Positions 1 through 5,251 of a stretch of DNA of 5,251 bases are shown here, piece after piece (position 1 is the first letter of the stretch; the number at the start of each line of letters is the position of its first letter). The notes beneath the pieces are model-generated. The model worked only from the letters and a program-made list of their open reading frames with translations. It ran no database searches and was not told where the DNA came from. The DNA is from Bacteroidota bacterium (GTDB lineage Bacteria; Bacteroidota; Ignavibacteria; UBA10030; UBA8401). The position numbers and the translations under genes are program-made. Where the stretch lies: positions 1 to 5,251 of the forward strand of contig JAVBYH010000140.1 in NCBI GenBank assembly GCA_030824175.1, read 5' to 3'.

Positions 1-526
1 TATGGCGCGAGGCGTTCGGTTTGAAATTCGGCGGAAGCGCGCGAATCGAATCGAGGAGCACGAATTTTCCCTTCAGCTTCCCTTTGTACGACGCCAGGTC
101 TTCGACAGTGTTCGCATGGAGATAGACGACACCGCCCTCGATCGTCCCTTTCGTCCCCGGCGACCATGCCTTCGGATACCCGATCAGCGGAATGGATTTC
201 GGTTCACGCATGCCGAACGAGAAATGCTTCAGCGTCCATCCCATGCCGAACGGTCCCCACGGTTCGAGCCGGGCGTTCTGCACGCCCATCGACGTGAGCG
301 TTTTGACCGCCCATTCGGCGGCAGCCTTGTGCTCAGGCGATCCGGTCAACCGCGATCCATACACGTTCGAGAGCCAATCCAGCATCTCCATCGATCGGGA
401 ATGCTGCATCCCTTCGATCTTGATTTTCGATATTGCGGCGGTATCCACTTTTTCCTGGGAAGCCTGGGAGAACGCCCCAGAGGCGACCATGAGAATTACA
501 ATGACGACGTTGATGATTCGATTCAT
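1..526 (-). CDS. Exported M28-family metallopeptidase, N-terminal part (cut by window edge)
   Basis: The 175 visible residues begin with a Sec signal peptide: MNR, then a hydrophobic run at residues 4–19 (IINVVIVILMVASGAF), with likely cleavage near residue 20. Residues 43–90 hold the helical motif 'NVYGSRLTGSPEHKAAAEW' followed by 'MGVQNARLEPW'. This is the N-terminal hallmark of large M28 aminopeptidases/carboxypeptidase Q-like enzymes. Residues 126–160 (KGTIEGGVVYLHANTVEDL, then KGKLKGKFVLLD) fit the start of the inserted PA domain. Known for the family: a co-catalytic two-zinc exopeptidase acting in the periplasm or outside the cell. The zinc-binding domain lies beyond the left edge, so activity cannot be judged. 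The ATG at 526 is chosen because it starts the signal peptide directly. A GAAAGGA lies 12 bases upstream, a long spacing. The gene follows the C39-like gene by 84 bases on the same strand. Family fairly sure; substrate unknown. Confidence 0.85.
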   Translation of the reverse strand, partial: MNRIINVVIVILMVASGAFSQASQEKVDTAAISKIKIEGMQHSRSMEMLDWLSNVYGSRLTGSPEHKAAAEWAVKTLTSMGVQNARLEPWGPFGMGWTLKHFSFGMREPKSIPLIGYPKAWSPGTKGTIEGGVVYLHANTVEDLASYKGKLKGKFVLLDSIRALPPNFKPNASRH

Positions 527-538
527 GAGACGATGAGA

Positions 539-545
539 TCCTTTC
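539..545 (-). promoter_or_regulatory. Shine–Dalgarno-like GAAAGGA of the M28 peptidase gene, long spacing
   Basis: On the minus strand GAAAGGA ends 12 bases before the ATG at 526. This is longer than the usual 5–9. No better in-frame ATG lies between, and the signal peptide starts at this ATG. The site supports the chosen start only moderately. A GTG in the same frame at 547–545 overlaps the motif and is therefore unlikely. Confidence 0.4.
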
Positions 546-572
546 ACGTTAATAATACCACTTTGCGATACA

Positions 573-610
573 TGGGCGCACGCACTACGCTCCTGCAATC
601 GTGGTGCCCA
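573..610 (-). other. Imperfect stem-loop directly after the stop of the C39-like gene
   Basis: TGGGC (573–577) pairs with GCCCA (606–610). Pairing continues inward after small bulges: A580–T605, C581–G604, then C583 to C585 with G603 to G601. This leaves about 15 bases in the loop. It begins at the base next to the TAG stop (613–611). In the direction of transcription no T-run follows, so it is not a standard intrinsic terminator. It could be a weak terminator, an RNA-stability element or chance. Confidence 0.3.
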
Positions 611-3034
611 CTATTTAATGTATAACATGCGTTTTGCATCCGAAAATTCCCCCGAGGCTCCGGAGCGGACGGTCAGGCGATAGACATAAACGCCGCCGGG
701 AAGCTCCGCAGCGTCCCACCGGACCGTATGTGATCCCGCGTTGAGGTGTCCGTTCATAAGACACGCAGCCTCACGGCCGAGCACGTCGAACACTCGGAGC
801 GTCGCATGGCCGGCCGAACCGACAGGAATCGAAAACCCGATCACTGTGGAGGGATTGAAGGGATTGGGGAAATTCTGCGAGAGGCCGAACCCGGCAGGAC
901 TCGCGTTCCCGCCTCGGACAGAGGTGATGCCCGCGCCGCGATATTTCCACACCATGGCATCGACGACGATCGCCTGCCCACGGATACCCGTGGCATCCCC
1001 AAGGCGCACACTGCCCGTGCTCCCCTTGTCGAAATTGAACGTGCCGAGGGAGATGAGCGTGTCCCGCGTGAAGACGTTGCTGATCTCCTTCTGGTCCACG
1101 ACGACAGTCTGTACGCCGGTTCTGGATGCGACCTTATACTTGGCCCCCTGGGCGTACAAGGCGCTGTAGAACGGGATGAATGCGAACACCTCGTAGCGGC
1201 CGGCCTTGTCGAGCGTCGGCGTCCACACCGCGTAGCACGTGTCGATTTCCGCGGCGCCCGTTGAAAACACGTACCAGAAATGGCTCTTGTATCCCGCGGT
1301 CTTCTCCTTCCACAGGGGCATGGCCGCCGGGCTCTTCGTATGCATGTAGAAGCCCTTGCCGTACTGGAGATCGTCGACGACCGAATCCGCCTGCGCGGGG
1401 GCCGTATAGCTTGCCGTCGCCCCCCAGTAGAACACGGTGAAATTATTATATCCGTTATTGTATCCCGGCCAATCGTACTTTGCGTCCTTGCCGTGGTAGT
1501 TCGGATACCCCGGCTTGTTCTTGTCGCCGTACGGGTCATTCACGATGAACGTGCGGGTATCCGCCGGATCGATGCCGTGCGCGAGCACGATATGACCGGC
1601 TGTGGTGAGTCCGTTGCAGAGCGAATACGGCCGGCCCGCAACGATCTCCGCGAGGGCGTCGGCGTGCGTATGGTTGAAGAATGTCGTCGACTGCACGCCG
1701 TGGAGGGCGTAGAAGCCGGACATCCTGGACTGGGGGCTGCCGGTGCTCCACATGTACCCGAACGCTCCCTGCGCGGCGCGCTTGTTCGGGTCGCTCGCCG
1801 AAGCGGCGAATGTCGTGCCGCGGAACGAGTAGACCTCGGAGATATATTTCCCCCAGTTGTTGATGTGCCAGGAGGGCTTGGAACAGCTTGTTTCCCAGGC
1901 GGGGAGGATATTAAAATATGCGAGCGCCATCATGGATGTTGTGGGCCCGCAGGCGGAATGCCCGTTGAACCAGTCGGGCGTGTCGTAGACCTGGTTGATG
2001 TACGGCACATCGAGCACCGGCGCCCGCACGCCGGACTGCGGGATCGACGAGACTGTCGGAGCGATCTGCACGGGGTAGAGCCGGGGCAGCAACCGTATGC
2101 CCTGCACAGACACCCCGTCCGACGCGGAGGCGATGCCCAGCTCGCATCGCGTGTACGTGTGGTAGACGATGCCCGGTGACGTGCCGTCGAACGAGGGGTC
2201 CATCTCGCAGATATCCTCGGTAAACGTCACACGGCGCACGCTGCGTCCGTCCGCGGATGCAATATAAATGTCCGAATTTACAAGGCTGTCGGCTTCGATC
2301 TCTTTCCTGTAGAATGCGACCTCGTTCCCGTCCGCGGACCATGCGGGCGAGAATCCTTCGCCAAGAGCCGCCGTGGCGGCTGTCTGGAGGTTGTAGACGA
2401 AGAGGGAACCGTCCAGGCCGCTGTAGAGAATTTTCCCTCCGTCGGGCGACCATTGGGGTGTAAAAAAGCCGCGCGTCCGGTCCGTGATCATCGTTTTTGC
2501 GGCCGTGGCTATATCCATCATCCAGAGCTGATCGCCGGCGTCGTTGAACACCACACGCGTACCGTTCGGCGATACGGGGGCGATGTTCGCGTACGTGCCG
2601 AGGTCGCGGCGGATCTCCGATGAGCCGTCCGTGACGACGAACGTGGTTCCGACCGTGAAGGCGTATCGGCCGTCGGCGGTGAAGCTTACCTGGCCCGTGC
2701 GATGCGACGGATCGGCCAACATGCGCACGGCGCCCGTAGCGGCGTCGATCATCGCCGGTGTCTGCAGTCCGTCCCCGCCGATGCTTTTGAAACCGATGCG
2801 CTTTTTATCCGGAGAGACACAAAAGTACATGCCGGCGCCGGGCGACGAAGCCAGCCGCCGGATCTCCCCGTCCGCTGTGCGCAGATACAGTGCGGACCCG
2901 TAATTATCAGTGAAGACGATCCCGTTCCCCACCGTCATCGGAGAGCGGAGGTACCCGTGTTCTTCGGCATGATCGGAAGCGGCGATCAGTGAGGATGGCA
3001 CGATACACAGCAGCAGAAGCAAAATCTGTTTCAT
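611..3034 (-). CDS. Exported multidomain protein: TolB-like beta-propeller, C39-like cysteine peptidase, golvesin-like domain, T9SS sorting tail
   Basis: This 807-residue protein opens with a Sec signal peptide (MKQ, hydrophobic residues 4–18, cleavage near A18/A19). Residues 33–310 form a TolB/PD40-type propeller. Its repeats include VSPDKKRIGF (73), SFTADGRYAF (117), VSPNGTRVVF (154), QWSPDGGKILYS (194), AWSADGNEVAFY (231) and SFDGTSPGIVYH (281). Residues 340–540 match the C39-like (Peptidase_C39_2) papain fold: LDVPYINQ with oxyanion Gln348, Cys362 in SACGPTTSMM (codon 1951–1949), His481 in AGHIVLAHGID and Asp500 in NDPYG. All expected catalytic residues are present. Residues 550–698 resemble the golvesin/Xly CBD-like domain (AVWTPTLDKAGRYEVFAF, VVVDQ, ISLGTFNFDKGSTGSVRL, VVDAMVW). 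Residues 714–807 are a type A T9SS sorting domain (NFPNPFNPST, LRVFDVLGREA, GGVYVYRL). It is probably secreted or anchored at the surface through T9SS. Substrate is unknown; the propeller and golvesin parts may bind protein or glycan. GAAAGGG lies 4 bases before the ATG. Confidence 0.9.
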   Translation of the reverse strand: MKQILLLLLCIVPSSLIAASDHAEEHGYLRSPMTVGNGIVFTDNYGSALYLRTADGEIRRLASSPGAGMYFCVSPDKKRIGFKSIGGDGLQTPAMIDAATGAVRMLADPSHRTGQVSFTADGRYAFTVGTTFVVTDGSSEIRRDLGTYANIAPVSPNGTRVVFNDAGDQLWMMDIATAAKTMITDRTRGFFTPQWSPDGGKILYSGLDGSLFVYNLQTAATAALGEGFSPAWSADGNEVAFYRKEIEADSLVNSDIYIASADGRSVRRVTFTEDICEMDPSFDGTSPGIVYHTYTRCELGIASASDGVSVQGIRLLPRLYPVQIAPTVSSIPQSGVRAPVLDVPYINQVYDTPDWFNGHSACGPTTSMMALAYFNILPAWETSCSKPSWHINNWGKYISEVYSFRGTTFAASASDPNKRAAQGAFGYMWSTGSPQSRMSGFYALHGVQSTTFFNHTHADALAEIVAGRPYSLCNGLTTAGHIVLAHGIDPADTRTFIVNDPYGDKNKPGYPNYHGKDAKYDWPGYNNGYNNFTVFYWGATASYTAPAQADSVVDDLQYGKGFYMHTKSPAAMPLWKEKTAGYKSHFWYVFSTGAAEIDTCYAVWTPTLDKAGRYEVFAFIPFYSALYAQGAKYKVASRTGVQTVVVDQKEISNVFTRDTLISLGTFNFDKGSTGSVRLGDATGIRGQAIVVDAMVWKYRGAGITSVRGGNASPAGFGLSQNFPNPFNPSTVIGFSIPVGSAGHATLRVFDVLGREAACLMNGHLNAGSHTVRWDAAELPGGVYVYRLTVRSGASGEFSDAKRMLYIK

Positions 3035-3205
3035 GAAACCCTTTCACACCTGACGGCTGTCGATGATGGTGCATGAATTCTCTATCGTAGTAAAATAAGA
3101 AGCTCATCGCTGATGTGCAATATATAACTGGAAGAGAAGAGCGGTGCCGAATGTATGAAACTGTCTTGCCATACGCGCAACCCGCACAGCGGCCGCCACC
3201 ACCGG
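3035..3205 (-). promoter_or_regulatory. Intergenic region with weak promoter-like pair upstream of the C39-like gene
   Basis: The gap holds no gene I can support. On the minus strand TTGCAC (3120–3115) and TATTTT (3097–3092) are separated by 17 bases, inside the most AT-rich patch of the window (about 3075–3130). They match the sigma-70 consensus at 3/6 and 4/6 positions. Bacteroidota-type housekeeping sigma factors prefer a TTG near −33 and TAnnTTTG near −7, which is not clearly met. A Shine–Dalgarno GAAAGGG sits at 3045–3039, 4 bases before the ATG. The predicted leader would be roughly 50 bases. Confidence 0.25.
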
Positions 3206-4858
3206 TCATCCGCCGGGAAAGAGGATCCTAAATGTCGTCCCACTGCTCCGGTCGAGGATGAGCGTGCCATTGATCTGTGTCGTAAGGATGCCCACGAGGC
3301 GCAACCCGAGCGTCGCGGAGGTGTCGACATTCACGCCGACCGGAATGCCGATGCCGTTGTCGCCGACGGCGAGGAGCAGGTCGCCGGCGGGCGTCTCTTC
3401 CATCGTCACGGTGATGCAGTTCCTGCGCGGGACGTCCGTGCCGGATTCGGTGAACGCGTATTTGAGCGAATTCGTGATGAGTTCGTTCACGATGAGTCCG
3501 CATGGGATGGCCGTGTCGATACCGAGCTGCACATCGCCGACATGAACATCGAGCGCCACATCCCCCCCGCCGTATGTCCGCATGAGCGACAGTGCGAGGT
3601 TCCGCAAATAGTCGGCGAAATCGACGTGCGACAGGTCCGCCGATTGATAGAGCATCTCGTGGATCATCGCCATGGACTTCACGCGGCTCCTGCTCTCCTT
3701 GAGGAACTCGAGCATCCGTTCGTCGGTGACCGAGCGCGATTGGAGATTGAGGAGACTCGAGACCACCTGCAGATTGTTCTTCACGCGGTGATGAACCTCG
3801 CGGAGCAGCACTTCCTTTTCGTGGAGCGACGACTTGATGCGGTCCTCCGCCTGTTTCTGTTCCGCAATGTCCTTTGCAACGGAAAGGATGCTCGTCTTCC
3901 CGTTGAACGAGACGATCTCCGCAGAGAGCATTGCGAGGCCGAGTATTCCCGACTTTTTCCTGAACCAGCATTCCGCATTGCGTATGGCACCCTCTGTGCG
4001 AACGATTTGCCGGAGTCGTCTGCGGTCCTCTTCATTGCAGATGAGGTCGAGCTCCATGACCGAACGGCCGATCATTTCGTTTCTCTCGTAGCCGGTGGTC
4101 TGCAGCATACTTTCGTTCACATCCGAAATGGTTCCGTCCTCGAATGAAACGAGCATCAAGGGATAGGGATTGGAGGAGAAGATCTTCGAAAATTTTTCCT
4201 CGGACGCGCGAAGGTCGTTCTCCGCCCGCTTGCGGTTGATGGACATGGCGATCTGCGTCGAGACGAATTCGAGGATATTCCGCTCCTCTTCGCCGTAGCG
4301 CGTGCCGCCCTGGTTCTGGATCGCGATGACGCCGAACGTCACACCCTTGGCGCGCAGAGGCACGCCCAGCCAGTCGCGTGTGAGCAGTTCCCCGATCGGT
4401 GTGTCACCCTTCGCCGTATTGACGGATTCGGGAACTGCGATGAACGAAACGCCGGTGCTGAGCACGTGGTGAATGAGCCGATTCTCGGTTGCCGATGGCT
4501 GCCGGTGCAGGTTTGTGATGTTGCGGTAATACTGGTAGGAGACACGGTTCGTCGCGCTGCTGAACAGCGCGATGGTGAACACATCGGCCGACAACAACGT
4601 GCCGACGATCATGTCGATCTCATAGAAGAGCTTTTGCATATCCTCTGCACCGTTTGCGGCGAGGGAGATGCGGTACACTGCATCCTTCAGGGCTTCGGCC
4701 TTGCGCTGCTCGGCGACGTCCGTCTTGACGGCGGACAGTTCCTCGCGTTCACCGGAGAAGCGTTTCCGTTCCATCCGAGCGGTGAGGGCTGCGGCCGCAC
4801 GGGCGGGAAAAGACAGCAGCATGGCGGCTCCGGAACGGAATGACGAAGGCATGCTCAT
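3206..4858 (-). CDS. Soluble sensor histidine kinase: GAF–PAS–HisKA_2–HATPase
   Basis: This 550-residue protein would autophosphorylate on histidine in response to a cytoplasmic signal and pass the phosphate to a response regulator, none of which is in the window. Residues 55–208 are a GAF domain (DWLGVPLRAKGVTFGVIAIQ, then RYGEEERNILEFVSTQIA). Residues 216–337 are a PAS/PAC domain (EEKFSKIFSSNPYPLMLVS, DVNESMLQTTGYERNEMIG, SVAKDIAEQKQAEDRI). Residues 346–430 are the HisKA_2 dimerisation region with H-box EVHHRVKNNLQVVSSLLNLQ; the phospho-acceptor is most likely His357, next to His356. Residues 445–550 are the ATPase domain, with N-box IVNELITNSLKYAF (Asn458, Asn463), G1 box GDNGIGIP (Asp500, Gly502, Gly504) and LGLRLVGILTTQ (512–530 region). 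All catalytic motifs look intact. No clear transmembrane segment is seen; residues 10–26 are only mildly hydrophobic and contain Arg. The ligands of GAF and PAS cannot be named. M3 is an alternative start. Confidence 0.92.
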   Translation of the reverse strand: MSMPSSFRSGAAMLLSFPARAAAALTARMERKRFSGEREELSAVKTDVAEQRKAEALKDAVYRISLAANGAEDMQKLFYEIDMIVGTLLSADVFTIALFSSATNRVSYQYYRNITNLHRQPSATENRLIHHVLSTGVSFIAVPESVNTAKGDTPIGELLTRDWLGVPLRAKGVTFGVIAIQNQGGTRYGEEERNILEFVSTQIAMSINRKRAENDLRASEEKFSKIFSSNPYPLMLVSFEDGTISDVNESMLQTTGYERNEMIGRSVMELDLICNEEDRRRLRQIVRTEGAIRNAECWFRKKSGILGLAMLSAEIVSFNGKTSILSVAKDIAEQKQAEDRIKSSLHEKEVLLREVHHRVKNNLQVVSSLLNLQSRSVTDERMLEFLKESRSRVKSMAMIHEMLYQSADLSHVDFADYLRNLALSLMRTYGGGDVALDVHVGDVQLGIDTAIPCGLIVNELITNSLKYAFTESGTDVPRRNCITVTMEETPAGDLLLAVGDNGIGIPVGVNVDTSATLGLRLVGILTTQINGTLILDRSSGTTFRILFPGG

Positions 4859-4862
4859 GGTT

Positions 4863-4870
4863 CCCCTTGA
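4863..4870 (-). promoter_or_regulatory. Shine–Dalgarno of the histidine kinase gene (TCAAGGGG)
   Basis: The strong AAGGGG core lies 4 bases before the ATG at 4858 and 10 bases before a second in-frame ATG at 4852 (Met3). Spacing is slightly short for the first and slightly long for the second, so the true start could be either. The protein differs by only two residues. The C39-like gene also has 4-base spacing, which mildly favours the first ATG. Confidence 0.55.
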
Positions 4871-4916
4871 GGTGATATTCGACAGCCTTGCAGTACGTGA
4901 CGTTCAGTAGTGCGTT

Positions 4917-5251
4917 TTACTTCGTCTTATACAGTCGCATGATGTATGCAGCGATCGAATCGGCTTCCGCCGGCTTGAGTCCCTGGTTCGGCATTGCCGG
5001 ATATGCCGGGTTCACCTTTTGGGGATTGAGAATGAACGCCGTCAGTTTGTCGCGGCTGTTCTCGTATTTCGGGAGCGTTTCCCTGTACGGGGGACCGATC
5101 TTCTTTGTGTCGAACGTATGGCAGGCCATGCATTTGCCGTTGAAGATTTCCTCGCCCGAGAGCGGTTTCGCGCCGAGTCCGAATTTCGCGAGGAGCTCGG
5201 CGTGCTCCGTGTCGTACGCGGAGGCGAGGAGCGCCGCTTCCTTCTGTGTCG
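4917..5251 (-). CDS. c-type cytochrome, C-terminal part (5' end beyond window)
   Basis: The 110 visible residues contain one class I cytochrome c domain. The heme-attachment motif is CMACH (Cys40, Cys43, His44 of the visible part; codons 5132–5118). GPPYRETLPKY follows, and the probable sixth heme ligand is Met86 in NPAYPAMPNQGLKP (codon 4994–4992). The closing helix ADSIAAYIMRLYK runs to the TAA stop. The reading frame continues upstream of the heme motif without a start codon (TQKEAALLASAYDTEHAELL), so the open frame is cut by the window edge. An internal ATG at 5129 would split the CxxCH motif and cannot be the start. The domain should carry electrons in the periplasm. Whether the missing part is a signal peptide, a membrane anchor, a second heme domain or a catalytic domain cannot be seen. 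The stop lies 58 bases before the kinase gene. Confidence 0.88.
   Translation of the reverse strand, partial: TQKEAALLASAYDTEHAELLAKFGLGAKPLSGEEIFNGKCMACHTFDTKKIGPPYRETLPKYENSRDKLTAFILNPQKVNPAYPAMPNQGLKPAEADSIAAYIMRLYKTK

Noticed and set aside
552..557. TATTAT as a −10 box for the M28 peptidase gene
   Set aside because: It matches the −10 consensus at 5/6 positions, but the hexamer 17 bases upstream (GCGCCC) is nothing like a −35 box and no Bacteroidota-type −33/−7 pair is seen.
2..625. Plus-strand open frame of 207 codons at the left edge
   Set aside because: It is the antisense shadow of the M28 peptidase gene, whose signal peptide and family motifs are clear on the minus strand.
1280..2179. 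Plus-strand open frame of 299 codons inside the C39-like gene
   Set aside because: It is antisense to well-supported catalytic motifs (C39 active site); its product is low-complexity in style and Arg/Val/Gly-rich with no domain signature.
2996..3034. Lipoprotein signal for the C39-like protein (Cys10 after a leucine run)
   Set aside because: The cysteine sits inside the hydrophobic core at position 10 with no proper n- and h-region before it; a standard signal peptide cleaved near A18/A19 fits better with a T9SS tail.
3182..3192. Small perfect hairpin (CCGC–loop–GCGG) just after the kinase stop, as a terminator
   Set aside because: The stem is only 4 pairs and no T-run follows on the minus strand; GC-rich sequence gives such stems by chance.
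3155..4147. Long plus-strand open frame (330 codons) across the end of the kinase gene
   Set aside because: It lies opposite the intact kinase gene, its translation is rich in Arg/His/Glu with no recognisable motif, and GC-rich codon use explains long antisense frames.

Overview
All four supportable genes in this window are read from the minus strand. In transcription order, from the right edge leftwards, they are: the C-terminal part of a c-type cytochrome (cut by the right edge), a soluble GAF–PAS sensor histidine kinase of the HisKA_2 type, a large exported multidomain protein (beta-propeller, C39-like cysteine peptidase, golvesin-like domain, type IX secretion tail), and the N-terminal third or so of an exported M28-family metallopeptidase (cut by the left edge).

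Organism: the exported protein ends in a type A type IX secretion sorting domain that opens with the NFPNPFNPST signature. This form is typical of the Fibrobacteres–Chlorobi–Bacteroidetes group, especially Ignavibacteria/Kryptonia-like and related lineages such as Calditrichota. The GAF domain of the kinase and the cytochrome's 'GPPY…LPKY…NPAYPAMPNQGLKP' layout also look like proteins from such bacteria. The DNA is fairly GC-rich and the genes have G/C-rich third positions, so a GC-rich, probably uncultured or environmental member is likely. This placement is inferred from protein style only.

Layout: 4917–5251 cytochrome c domain (110 visible residues); 4859–4916 short gap carrying the kinase Shine–Dalgarno; 3206–4858 kinase; 3035–3205 a gap of 171 bases with an AT-rich patch and a weak promoter-like pair; 611–3034 exported C39-like protein; 527–610 short gap with an imperfect stem-loop just after the stop codon; 1–526 M28 peptidase.

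How the genes relate: the two left-hand genes both encode exported hydrolases and could serve extracellular or periplasmic peptide breakdown. The kinase has no response regulator in the window, and any link to the cytochrome or peptidases rests only on position and shared strand. I see no mobile element, CRISPR array, tRNA, rRNA or riboswitch. I do not see a convincing new multi-gene system. The most unusual item is the domain architecture of the 807-residue exported protein.
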